The notes under the pieces were generated by a model. The model saw only the letters and a list, made by a program, of their open reading frames with translations, searched no databases and was not told the DNA's origin. A stretch of DNA of 64,000 bases from DATHWB01 sp040905965 (lineage in GTDB: Bacteria > Actinomycetota > Acidimicrobiia > Spongiisociales > ZC4RG35). Below are positions 26,822-34,772 of this stretch, piece by piece. The translations under genes were made by a program, and so were the position numbers. The DNA lies in the NCBI GenBank assembly GCA_040905965.1, contig JBBDQP010000099.1:1-64000 (forward strand). Direction: 5' to 3'. How positions within the stretch are numbered: the stretch's first letter is position 1; every line of letters begins with the position of its first letter.

Positions 26822-28332
26822 TGTCCTGGGAGATCGACTACCTCGCGCTTGCGCCCGAGATCATCATCGTCGTGACGATGCTCGGGGTGCTGGCGCTCGA
26901 CCTCGTGCTGCCCCGTCCGCTCAAGTACTGGACGGCGACGGTCGGGGTGCTCGGTCTCACGTTCGCCGCCATCCCGCTGATCATCATGGCGGTCGACGAC
27001 GTCGGGACACGGTCGATGTTCGAGGGTTCCTACGTGGTCGACGAGTTCGCCCTGGTCCTCAAGGGGCTGTTCCTTGCAGCGGGATACGTGACCCTGTTGA
27101 TGTCGGTGTCCTACATCGAATCAGACCGCTACTACCAGGGCGAGTACTACTTCCTGCTACTGACCTCGATCCTGGGATCGGTCGTGATGGCATCGGCCCG
27201 CGATCTGATCATTCTCTTCATCGGACTGGAAGTGACGACCGGTCCGCTGTTCATGCTGGCCGGCTGGCGCAAGGGGGACCTGCGTTCGAACGAGGCCTCG
27301 CTCAAGTTTTTCATCCTGGGGGTCCTGTCCACCGCGATCCTGTTGTGGGGGATGTCGATGCTGTACGGGATCACCGGATCGGTGGACTTGGTCACGATCT
27401 CGGACTCGGTGGCCCTCATCGCCGGAGGCTCGGTGCCGGGCTTCGAGCCGCTGCTCGGGCTGGCCATCCTGTTCATCATTATCGGGTTCGCGTTCAAGGT
27501 CTCGGCCGTGCCGTTTCATTTCTGGGCGCCTGACACCTACGAGGGGGCACCCACGCCTGTCACCGCGTATCTGTCGGTGTCGTCGAAGGCCGCAGGCTTC
27601 GTCGGCCTGTTCGTGATCGTCTACGTCGCATTGCCGGCTGCAGTGGACATCTGGGGTCCGGCGCTGTGGCTCTTGGCCGCCCTGTCGATGACCGTGGGCA
27701 ACCTCGCCGCGCTCCGGCAGGAGAACATCGTCCGGCTCTTGGCGTACTCCTCGATCGCCCAGGCGGGCTTCATGCTCGTTCCATTCGCCGCCGCGGCCGT
27801 CTCCGGCGGTGACCAACTTGCGGTCGGTTTGGAGGCGACGGTCGTCTACCTCGTGATCTACTCGGTGATGAACCTCGGCGCATTCGCCGTGATCATCCAG
27901 GGAGCGCGTCGCACCGGGACCGGCGACATCGAAGGCTGGGCGGGGCTCGGCAAACTCGACCCCCGGCTCGGCGTGCTCGTGGCGGTGTTCTTCTTCAGCC
28001 TCGCCGGTATCCCGCCGCTGGCCGGTTGGTTCGCCAAGTTCATCATGTTCCAGTCGGCGATCACGTCCGGCGGACCCGGCGGCGTGTGGCTGGCCGTCAT
28101 CGCCGCCGTCAACGCCGTCATCGCTTTCTACTACTACGCCAGGGTCGTCAAGACCGTGTGGTTCGATGCGCCCGCCGAAGGCGCCAGCGAGGCAGAGGAC
28201 GCTCCCGTGGGGTCTCTCGGTCTCGCTATCGCATTGACTGCGGTCGCCACGATCGTCATCGGGTTCTACCCGCCGATCGCCACCTTCTTCGGCGAGGCGA
28301 CCCGAACGCTCATCACCGCCGCAGGCGGTTGA
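26821..28332 (+). CDS. nuoN: NADH-quinone oxidoreductase subunit N
   Basis: NuoN, 503 residues, the third antiporter-like pump. Motifs are LIILFIGLEVTTGPLFMLAG, KVSAVPFHFWAPDTYEGAPTPVTAYL and RLLAYSSIAQAGFML. It ends the operon. It differs in sequence from the NuoN at the window's left edge. The peripheral NADH-oxidising genes nuoE, nuoF and nuoG are not in this operon. Confidence 0.96.
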   Translation: MSWEIDYLALAPEIIIVVTMLGVLALDLVLPRPLKYWTATVGVLGLTFAAIPLIIMAVDDVGTRSMFEGSYVVDEFALVLKGLFLAAGYVTLLMSVSYIESDRYYQGEYYFLLLTSILGSVVMASARDLIILFIGLEVTTGPLFMLAGWRKGDLRSNEASLKFFILGVLSTAILLWGMSMLYGITGSVDLVTISDSVALIAGGSVPGFEPLLGLAILFIIIGFAFKVSAVPFHFWAPDTYEGAPTPVTAYLSVSSKAAGFVGLFVIVYVALPAAVDIWGPALWLLAALSMTVGNLAALRQENIVRLLAYSSIAQAGFMLVPFAAAAVSGGDQLAVGLEATVVYLVIYSVMNLGAFAVIIQGARRTGTGDIEGWAGLGKLDPRLGVLVAVFFFSLAGIPPLAGWFAKFIMFQSAITSGGPGGVWLAVIAAVNAVIAFYYYARVVKTVWFDAPAEGASEAEDAPVGSLGLAIALTAVATIVIGFYPPIATFFGEATRTLITAAGG

Positions 28333-28344
28333 CGGGCACTTCGC

Positions 28345-28914
28345 TCACTTGGCGAGTGGCCGCAACCCGTGCTCGTGTTCGAGGATCGAGTACAGGGTGT
28401 GGTCGATCCACATCCCGTTGATACGGAGTTCTTCACGCAGGACGCCCTCCCGGGTGAAGCCCAACTTCTGAGCGACCCGTTCGCTGCTGCGGTTGCCCTC
28501 GGCGATGCGCAACGTGATCTTGTGGAGTCCCATGTGCATGAAGCCGTTGTCGAGGAGGGCGGCGGTGGCCTCTGTGGCGATCCCGCGATTGGCGTGGTCG
28601 GTTCGCACCCAATACCCGATTTCCCCGGTGCGCCCCAGCCGTGACACGTGCCAGATCGAGATGTTCCCCAGATGGTGGGCGGGGTGGGAGCGCAGCCGGA
28701 TCGCGAAGTCGAAAGCCCGACCCTCCTTCCACGAACTGATCGAATCGCGGATGTAGGCCGCCGCGTCCTCTTTGGCGTAGCCCGCATGGGCCCATGGCAG
28801 GTACTCCGACAGTTGCGGCAGCGAACTCTCGACCGCCAAGAAGACGGAGTCGGTATCGCGCCGGGTGAAACGCCGGAGGATCAGACGATCGGTGGTGATC
28901 CGTTCCGGGATCAT
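28345..28914 (-). CDS. GNAT N-acetyltransferase, RimJ/RimL type
   Basis: A protein of 189 residues. It starts RITTDRLILRRFTRRD, typical of the RimJ/RimL branch, and has the acetyl-CoA loop region YWVRTDHANRGIATEA followed by LRIAEGNRSSERVAQKLGF. The protein substrate is unknown. TAGGCT lies 6 nt before the ATG, suggesting a leaderless mRNA. It is convergent with nuoN and divergent from the Nudix gene, 33 nt between starts. Confidence 0.88.
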   Translation of the reverse strand: MIPERITTDRLILRRFTRRDTDSVFLAVESSLPQLSEYLPWAHAGYAKEDAAAYIRDSISSWKEGRAFDFAIRLRSHPAHHLGNISIWHVSRLGRTGEIGYWVRTDHANRGIATEATAALLDNGFMHMGLHKITLRIAEGNRSSERVAQKLGFTREGVLREELRINGMWIDHTLYSILEHEHGLRPLAK

Positions 28915-28947
28915 CCCGACAGCCTATCCGGCCGTAGGATCGCTTCG

Positions 28948-29478
28948 GTGTGGGATCGCCTGGTTCTTCGTTCCGAGCCGCCGTCGTCTTCGGGTCTGCC
29001 GATGGCGGCGGTGCTTGCACCTCTGTACGCCGATGCGAACGGGGACATCCGCCTCGTGTTGACCAAGCGGCCGGACACGATGCCGACCCATGCCGGGCAT
29101 CTCGCCTTTCCGGGTGGTCGACCCGACCCGGGGGACGACGGTCCCGTGTCCACCGCGCTGCGGGAGGCACACGAGGAGGTGGGGATCGTGCCCTCCTCGG
29201 TCGAAGTGCTGGGGTTCCTCCCCGCTGTCGACACGGTGTCGTTCTCGCTGATGGTGGTGCCGGTCGTCGGCCGCCTCGCCTCCGAGCCGAATCTGGTGCC
29301 GAGCCCGCGCGAGGTGGACCGGATCCTGCTACCCCGGATCGCCGATCTCGCAGACGAGGCAGGCTGGCATTCGGAGGACTGGCGCGGTCGGACGGTGTGG
29401 TTCTACGAGATCGAAGGCGAATCCCTGTGGGGCGCCACCGCCTGGATGACCCGCACCCTCCTCGGCCTCCCCACCTAG
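28948..29478 (+). CDS. Nudix hydrolase, CoA pyrophosphatase type
   Basis: A protein of 176 residues. The Nudix helix GGRPDPGDDGPVSTALREAH continues EEVGI, with Asp at the first conserved Glu position. Just before it, LTKRPDTMPTHAGHLAFPGG resembles the extra motif of CoA pyrophosphatases (NudL/YeaB). It would cleave CoA to 3',5'-ADP and phosphopantetheine, if the assignment holds. Start GTG 28948 is placed because TAGGAT lies exactly 7 nt upstream; there is no Shine-Dalgarno sequence. The stop codon abuts repeat copy C. Confidence 0.85.
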   Translation: MWDRLVLRSEPPSSSGLPMAAVLAPLYADANGDIRLVLTKRPDTMPTHAGHLAFPGGRPDPGDDGPVSTALREAHEEVGIVPSSVEVLGFLPAVDTVSFSLMVVPVVGRLASEPNLVPSPREVDRILLPRIADLADEAGWHSEDWRGRTVWFYEIEGESLWGATAWMTRTLLGLPT

Positions 29479-29529
29479 CTTTTTAGCGGCGTAGCGCTTC
29501 ATCAATGAAGCGCTACGCGTACCAAAAGC
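29478..29529 (+). repeat. Palindromic intergenic element, copy C (best inner palindrome)
   Basis: The outer arms are GCTTTT and AAAAGC. The inner palindrome at 29489-29518 has 14-base perfect arms (GCGTAGCGCTTCAT and its complement) around CA. It begins on the last base of the Nudix stop codon, so it probably forms the 3' hairpin of that mRNA. It has compensatory changes relative to the other copies: the AACCA of copies D and E is GCGTA here, matched on the other arm, which suggests the folded form is what matters. Confidence 0.75.
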
Positions 29530-29667
29530 ACCTGGAGGCGGGGTCGCTCTGTGCCGATGCACCTCTTGTGAAGGTTTTTTCTCGTCCCCGTACGAATCAG
29601 GGCCGCGCCATCGGTTACCCCGAAGCCAGTGGTACACACCTCAAATCCGACCCGAGAGGTAGCCCGG

Positions 29668-30216
29668 ATGCCTGTTGAGGCGTTCGATTCGATCCTGGCG
29701 GCCGCCCGCTCCGGTGCGGAGTGGGCATGGGAGCGGCTGCTCAATGAGGTCGATCCTGTTCTGCGTGGATACCTCCGGAGTCAGGGTGCAACCGATGTCG
29801 ATGATCTCGCCGGTGAGACCTGGCTCCATATAGCGCGGGGAATCGGCGGCTTTCAAGGTGGCTACACAGATTTCCGTTCCTGGCTGTTCATGATCGCTCA
29901 CCACCGCGTCATCGACGAGAGAAGGAAGCGTGGCCGGCGCCCGGTCGATCTCGAGGAGTCCGAGGCCCTCGAACGATCCGCGCCCCCTTTCCGGTCGGCA
30001 GAGTCCGAGGTGATGGACGTCATGGACGAGGCGGAGGTGGAGCGCCTGTTGGATCATCTGTCTGTGGACCAACGAGAGGTGGTCGTCTTGCGGATTCTCG
30101 GCGGCTTCGGGATCTCCGAGATCGCCGAGATCATCGGGAAGAAGCCGGGAGCAGTGCAGGCCCTGCAGTTTCGGGCGTTCCGTCGTCTCGAGAAGTTTCT
30201 GGAGAAGGACGTATGA
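29668..30216 (+). CDS. ECF-family RNA polymerase sigma factor
   Basis: A sigma-70 family protein of 182 residues. Region 2 is at about 45-95 (DLAGETWLHIARGI, then FRSWLFMIAHHRVIDERRK) and region 4 at about 125-180 (LSVDQREVVVLRILGGFGISEIAEIIG). Start ATG 29668 follows GAGAGGTAG. It overlaps the next gene by ATGA, the common pairing of a sigma factor with its membrane antagonist. The signal it responds to is unknown. Confidence 0.9.
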   Translation: MPVEAFDSILAAARSGAEWAWERLLNEVDPVLRGYLRSQGATDVDDLAGETWLHIARGIGGFQGGYTDFRSWLFMIAHHRVIDERRKRGRRPVDLEESEALERSAPPFRSAESEVMDVMDEAEVERLLDHLSVDQREVVVLRILGGFGISEIAEIIGKKPGAVQALQFRAFRRLEKFLEKDV

Positions 30217-30965
30217 AAAGGCGTTCACGCGTCGGTTACCCGGGTGAGATGAGACGCTCGAAGCAACACTTTGACAGCCAGATCGAAAGGCTGTTGGCCG
30301 GAGGCTCCGCTCCCGATCTCGGGAACGAAATCTCCGAATTGGTGCACCGACTCCAGCAGCAGCGGTCCGGCAACACGCCGGGAGTCGCGCTGGCCTCGGC
30401 CCTCGCCGAAGAGGCGAGGAAGTCCGAGAGCGTCCCGACCCGGGTCAGCAGCCGGGCGTCCAGGCAACTACCCACCAGATGGAGACGACGCATCATGATC
30501 AGTACATTCCTTTCATCCCTCCTCGGCAAGATGGCCATCGGCGCAGTTGCGCTGGCCAGCACGACGGGCGGACTCGCCGCCACCGGCAACCTGCCTGATC
30601 CCGTTCAGGAGTGGTCGGCGAATCAGCTCGCGGAGATCGGTATCGAAATCCCGAATCCCGAGACGGACGACGAAACGTCGGCTGATGTTCTCGACGCAGT
30701 GAACGGTGGCTCCGCCGAAGATGGTGACGAGTTCGGTAAGAACGTCGCCGATGTCGCTTCGGACGAGAAGTCCACAGAAGGGCTCGAGAGGGCCGACGAC
30801 GGTGCGGACAACGCCGATGCCCGTGACGAGGCTTCAGAGGTCGCCGACCAGTTCACCGACGGTGACGTCGACGGCTCCGAGGTGGCTGACGAGTCGAAGG
30901 GTGAGGTCGAGCTTCCGGCCGAATCCTCCAATGGAGCAGAAACCGGCGACAGCTTCCGTCCCTGA
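30213..30965 (+). CDS. Membrane partner of the sigma factor, candidate anti-sigma
   Basis: A protein of 250 residues. The N-terminal 95 residues are basic and cytoplasmic, with a helical segment HFDSQIERLLAGG. One transmembrane helix follows at about 98-122 (FLSSLLGKMAIGAVALASTT). The outer domain begins ATGNLPDPVQEW and continues as about 110 residues of very acidic, low-complexity sequence. It has no HxxxCxxC zinc motif of the classic ZAS anti-sigma fold. The anti-sigma role is inferred from the overlap with the sigma gene and the single-helix topology. Confidence 0.7.
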   Translation: MKRRSRVGYPGEMRRSKQHFDSQIERLLAGGSAPDLGNEISELVHRLQQQRSGNTPGVALASALAEEARKSESVPTRVSSRASRQLPTRWRRRIMISTFLSSLLGKMAIGAVALASTTGGLAATGNLPDPVQEWSANQLAEIGIEIPNPETDDETSADVLDAVNGGSAEDGDEFGKNVADVASDEKSTEGLERADDGADNADARDEASEVADQFTDGDVDGSEVADESKGEVELPAESSNGAETGDSFRP

Positions 30966-30988
30966 ACACACCTCAACACATTCCGTTC

Positions 30989-31020
30989 AGAGAGCCCGGG
31001 TCCTAGGATCCGGGCTCTCT
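30989..31020. terminator. Bidirectional terminator
   Basis: A long hairpin with arms AGAGAGCCCGG and CCGGGCTCTCT around TCCTAGGA, sited between the converging sigma-partner gene and cimA. The stem is almost perfect over 32 bases. There is no long T run, so intrinsic termination may be imperfect. Confidence 0.65.
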
Positions 31021-31027
31021 TGGTTCG

Positions 31028-32608
31028 TCAGGAACGTCTGCCGCGCTGTTGCCGAAGCAGCCCCACGACCAGGCCGTCCATCAACGCCTCCCACGAGGCC
31101 TCGATCACGTTCTCGTGGACGCCGATCGTGCCCCAGGAGTCGTCGTGGCTGGATGTCTCGAGTAGCACGCGAACCTTTGCCGCCGTTCCGTCTGAGGAGT
31201 CGAGCACTCGCACCCGGTAGTCGGTCAGCCGCAGTTCGTCGATTTCCGGATAGGCGGTTCGAAGTGCCGCCCGCACCGCTTGGTCGATGGCATGGACGGG
31301 ACCGTTGCCTTCTCCGGTTGTCACCACTCGCTGACCGTTGACCAGCAGTTTGACGGTGGCCTCGGCGACCACGGCCTCGTCGGCCCGGCGCTCGATGAAG
31401 GTGCGGAACGACTCCAGCTCGTAGAAGTCCTGGGACCAGCCGGTCATCTTCCGGACGAGCAGTTCGAAGGACCCGTCGGCGGCGTCGAACTGGTATCCCT
31501 CGTGTTCGAGTTCCTTCACCCTCTCCAGCACGCGCACCGCCAACTCGTCGGTCATGTCGAGACCCAGCTCTTCGGCCTTCGAATGAATCGATGCCCGCCC
31601 CGCCTGCTCGCTCACCACCATTCGCGTGTGGTTCCCAACGAACTCGGGTCGAGTGTGTTCGTAGGCATCGGGTTGGCGGGCGAGGGCGGAGGTGTGCAGC
31701 CCCGCCTTGTGGGTGAATGCCGAACTGCCGACGAACGGACGGTGCGGGTCGAGGGTGATGTTGACGAGTTCGGCGATGTGATGGCTGATCGGTGACAGCA
31801 TGCCCAACTGGGCGTCTGACACGACGGGAAGGTCCATCTTGATGGCGAGGTCGGGGATGATGGAACAGAGGTCGGCGTTGCCGGTCCGCTCCCCGTAGCC
31901 GTTGACACATCCCTGCACCTGGCGAACGCCGGCCGTGACCGAGGCGAGGGACGATGCCACCGCGCACCCTGCGTCGTTGTGGAAGTGGACTCCCAACGCC
32001 GGATCCCCGAGGGCGTCCTTCACTTCGAAGATGGTTCGCGTCACCTCGTGCGGCAGCATCCCCCCGTTGGTATCACACAGCACGAGACGCTCGGCACCGG
32101 CCTCGGTGGCAGTGCGGAGCACTGCGAGTGCGAAGTCGGGGTCGCTGCGGTACCCGTCGAAGAAGTGCTCGGCGTCGAAGAAGACCCGCCGATCGTGGGC
32201 TTTGAGGAACTCGACCGATTCGCCGACCATTCGCAACGCTTCGTCGAGATCTGTGCGCAGGGCCTCACGAACGTGGTAGTCCCACGCTTTACCGACGATG
32301 CAGATGATCTCGGTTTCGGCGTCGAGCAACGCCTTCAGCTGTGGGTCTTCGGCCACCGTGAGACGGGGCCGTCGGGTGGATCCGAATGCCGTCAATTGCG
32401 CGTGCTTCAGGTCGAGCTCGCTGCGCGCCCGACGGAAGAACTCGTCGTCCTTGGGAAGCGCCCCCGGCCACCCGCCTTCGATGTAGCCGACACCGAGATC
32501 GTCCAACAGCTTGGCGACCCGCAGCTTGTCGTTCACGGTGAGCGAGATTCCCTCCTGTTGGGATCCGTCCCGCAGGGTGGTGTCGTAGATCTCGAGTTCG
32601 GATGTCAT
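31028..32608 (-). CDS. cimA: (R)-citramalate synthase
   Basis: A protein of 526 residues of the 2-isopropylmalate synthase-like family. It has IYDTTLRDGSQQEGISLT at the N-terminus, the metal motif GVHFHNDAGCAVASS, NGYGERTGNADL and a C-terminal LeuA-type allosteric domain. The length and the FDAEHFFDGY signature fit the CimA branch, which condenses pyruvate and acetyl-CoA in the threonine-independent route to isoleucine. This is backed by the upstream leader, which codes four isoleucines in a row. GGAGG lies 6 nt before ATG 32608. Confidence 0.92.
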   Translation of the reverse strand: MTSELEIYDTTLRDGSQQEGISLTVNDKLRVAKLLDDLGVGYIEGGWPGALPKDDEFFRRARSELDLKHAQLTAFGSTRRPRLTVAEDPQLKALLDAETEIICIVGKAWDYHVREALRTDLDEALRMVGESVEFLKAHDRRVFFDAEHFFDGYRSDPDFALAVLRTATEAGAERLVLCDTNGGMLPHEVTRTIFEVKDALGDPALGVHFHNDAGCAVASSLASVTAGVRQVQGCVNGYGERTGNADLCSIIPDLAIKMDLPVVSDAQLGMLSPISHHIAELVNITLDPHRPFVGSSAFTHKAGLHTSALARQPDAYEHTRPEFVGNHTRMVVSEQAGRASIHSKAEELGLDMTDELAVRVLERVKELEHEGYQFDAADGSFELLVRKMTGWSQDFYELESFRTFIERRADEAVVAEATVKLLVNGQRVVTTGEGNGPVHAIDQAVRAALRTAYPEIDELRLTDYRVRVLDSSDGTAAKVRVLLETSSHDDSWGTIGVHENVIEASWEALMDGLVVGLLRQQRGRRS

Positions 32609-32660
32609 GGTTTCCTCCGGAGCTCCCGGTTGGTCCGTACCGGGTCTACCCCCGGCCATC

Positions 32661-32686
32661 AAAAAACCCCCTGCGAACGCAGAGGG
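32661..32686 (-). terminator. Attenuator terminator of the cimA leader
   Basis: On the minus strand, stem CCCTCTGCG/CGCAGGGGG (nine pairs, one G-U) with a TT loop is followed by six T. It lies about 50 nt before the cimA start and after the leader peptide, so it can stop transcription before the gene. Confidence 0.85.
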
Positions 32687-32691
32687 CTTCG

Positions 32692-32719
32692 GACGCACAC
32701 CGGGATGTGGGTGTGCGTC
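32692..32719 (-). promoter_or_regulatory. Pause/1:2 hairpin of the cimA attenuator
   Basis: GACGCACAC and GTGTGCGTC pair perfectly over nine bases with a ten-base loop. The first arm begins at the last base of the leader-peptide stop codon, where a ribosome stalled on the isoleucine codons would disturb it. I could not find a clean competing antiterminator pairing by eye. Confidence 0.7.
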
Positions 32720-32754
32720 TATCGGATAATGATGATGGCGGACGAGTACTGCAT
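32719..32754 (-). CDS. Isoleucine leader peptide of cimA
   Basis: An 11-residue peptide, MQYSSAIIIIR, with four consecutive isoleucine codons (ATC ATC ATT ATC at 32725-32736). It is followed at once by a hairpin and a terminator, the layout of ribosome-dependent attenuation. When charged tRNA-Ile is scarce the ribosome would stall at the run and cimA would be transcribed. The predicted transcript starts only about 6 nt upstream, so there is almost no Shine-Dalgarno room. Confidence 0.85.
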   Translation of the reverse strand: MQYSSAIIIIR

Positions 32755-32766
32755 GTGCGACTGCCG

Positions 32767-32794
32767 AGTATGCCACGTCCCAGGTATCCGTCAA
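32767..32794 (-). promoter_or_regulatory. Promoter of the cimA leader
   Basis: On the minus strand, TTGACG (32789-32794), 16 nt and CATACT (32767-32772). Transcription would begin near 32760, six bases before the leader peptide ATG. Confidence 0.65.
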
Positions 32795-32848
32795 CGTGGC
32801 CGCCCGTCCCGGGTCCTCGCGGTACCCTCCGGGCATGGGAGGTGCGAG

Positions 32849-33025
32849 ATGAATTGGCTGCGTCGTGTGTCGTTGGGTGTTCTTGCCGTGATCGTTGGGA
32901 CGATCTCGACTATCGCATGGGTTTCCCTCGACACAGCGGTAGCACTTGTCATCTCCCTCGCAGCCGGAGGGTTGATCGCCGTTCGGGCCATGCTGGGCGG
33001 AGACTCGGACGAAACCCCGTCGTAG
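32849..33025 (+). CDS. Small two-helix membrane protein
   Basis: A protein of 58 residues, with MNWLRRVSLGVLAVIVGTIS as the first helix and VALVISLAAGGLIAVRAML as the second, and a short polar tail. GGGAGG lies 6 nt before the ATG. A five-codon frame, ATG 32835 to TGA 32852, overlaps the start as ATGA. That mini-frame itself has TACCCT 6 nt upstream, so translation may be coupled through a leaderless mini-ORF. The function is unknown. It is divergent from the cimA leader. Confidence 0.6.
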   Translation: MNWLRRVSLGVLAVIVGTISTIAWVSLDTAVALVISLAAGGLIAVRAMLGGDSDETPS

Positions 33026-33125
33026 CTCGAGCTGGGTGCGGATGTCGGGCCCGACGGAGTCGCCGTCCGCCATCACCGAATAGCCTTCGGGCCGAGGCGG
33101 CTCCGCTCGACACAGCCCGGTGAAG

Positions 33126-34772
33126 TCACTCCTGGGGTTCCCCGCTCCGCGAATGCTGACCGTCACGCAGCAGACGGATCACCCGGTATCCCCGGTCCTC
33201 TTCCACGATCAGAACGTCTGTGGCGTCGAGGGTGCGAAGGTGTGACTGCAGTTCGTCTGCCGTCAGGACCCGCCCCTCGCCCGCCGACGCCCAGCGAGTG
33301 GTACGGACGCCGAGATCGTCTCGGAGGGAATCCGCCAGGGTCTGATCGGAGCCGACGAACGTGATCCGTTCGACGGTGACAGGCTCCGTCTCGACTGTCT
33401 CACCGCGGGTGGCGGTCCAGCGGCGATAGTGATACGCCGTCACCAGTCCGGTCGAAGCGACGAATCCGAACGGAGCACGAATCCCATCGACGATGGAGGT
33501 GACTGAGTCGCCTTCGAAGATTCCCTCCAGCAGCTGGAACATCAGGTAGATCGAGGCGATTGCACCTGAGACGCCGGCCACACCGCCCAACACCGTCAGG
33601 TAGACCCGCTGTACCGGTGTTCCGGCATCGGGATCGATCTGGCGTTGTGGTTTCCATGTGAGCCACCACACCAGAGTGTTGGCGACCAGTGCCGCCAGTC
33701 CTCCCCACAGCAGTTCCTCCTCATTGGTCGAGGCGAAGGCCGGAGTGAAGAGGGCGAGGGAAGCATTGACGAGCACGCCGATGCCGATCGCCGTCCCGAT
33801 CAAAGACAGTCCGGCAACCAAGTGGCGGGCGATGCGAACGCCACCCTCGGTGGTGACCAGGTTGCGGTGGAATCGCCACACCAAGAAGCCGATCGCAACG
33901 GCGGCGACGGCGTCCATTAACGCGTCCGTCTCGAGCGTCTCGGTGATGCCGGTGAACAGCGTTGCCAAGAGGGCGGTGAGTCCACCGAGTCCGAGCAGCG
34001 TCCCGCCACCGACCCCCAACCCCAGCACAAGCCCCGCCCGTGACAGGTCGTCATCGAGGCGGGCGGTCAGGAACTGCCAGATCCACACTGCGGCTCCCAC
34101 CATCGTCCACACGAGTGCGTCCAGTACCGGTTCGAACCGGCCGGTGGACGCCAGCACGTCGGTATCGAATGGGGCGATGAGCGAACTGATCAGACTGACC
34201 GCACCGAACGTGGCGGTGATCAGGCCGACCCCTGCACCTATTACCTGAGCGAGCCCGGGCAGGATCGGTGCCGGGCGTCGCCGGCGGATCAACTCGTGGA
34301 AGACCCAGCCTCCGAGCCACGCGATTCCGAAGGCGAGAGCCGAGCGGGCGCTGTCGAAGTCGTGGAACCGTAACCCGTTGCCGAGGGCCACGACCGTCCC
34401 GATGGAGAACGTCAAGGATGCGATTGCCTGATACAGCAGCCATACGATCGAGCGTCCGTCGGACCCGGCAAGGGCCCGCAGTTGGTACCTCCACAGGAAA
34501 TACGACGCCGGGGCGCCGACGATCGTCATCGACAGTGCCTGTGCGAGGTCGCTTGAACCAGAGCGGGCGAACTCGCTGGAAAACAGGATGTCGAGGAGCA
34601 TGCCGACTCCGACGACCGTCACCACGGTCATGCCGAAGGTGATGGCGGCAACGACCAGGCGCCGCACGAGCCCGTCGGGCGGTTCCTCGTCGTTGCGCTT
34701 GGACAGCGCCGCCACTCCGGCGATCAGGCCGGCCAGCAGGGCGAGCGGGATGAGTCCGAGGATGGCGATCAT
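33126..34772 (-). CDS. Large multi-helix membrane protein, unknown function
   Basis: A protein of 548 residues with about 12 predicted helices (residues 1-440) and a soluble C-terminal domain of about 100 residues (VTVERITFVGSDQTLADSLR onward). The helical part looks like internally repeated units, each with an arginine-rich cytoplasmic end (FLWRYQLRAL, LVWRFHRNLV, TAYHYRRW). The tail may bind a ligand or partner. I recognise it only as resembling DUF5671-type membrane proteins. It overlaps the upstream gene by 4 nt. Confidence 0.65.
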   Translation of the reverse strand: MIAILGLIPLALLAGLIAGVAALSKRNDEEPPDGLVRRLVVAAITFGMTVVTVVGVGMLLDILFSSEFARSGSSDLAQALSMTIVGAPASYFLWRYQLRALAGSDGRSIVWLLYQAIASLTFSIGTVVALGNGLRFHDFDSARSALAFGIAWLGGWVFHELIRRRRPAPILPGLAQVIGAGVGLITATFGAVSLISSLIAPFDTDVLASTGRFEPVLDALVWTMVGAAVWIWQFLTARLDDDLSRAGLVLGLGVGGGTLLGLGGLTALLATLFTGITETLETDALMDAVAAVAIGFLVWRFHRNLVTTEGGVRIARHLVAGLSLIGTAIGIGVLVNASLALFTPAFASTNEEELLWGGLAALVANTLVWWLTWKPQRQIDPDAGTPVQRVYLTVLGGVAGVSGAIASIYLMFQLLEGIFEGDSVTSIVDGIRAPFGFVASTGLVTAYHYRRWTATRGETVETEPVTVERITFVGSDQTLADSLRDDLGVRTTRWASAGEGRVLTADELQSHLRTLDATDVLIVEEDRGYRVIRLLRDGQHSRSGEPQE

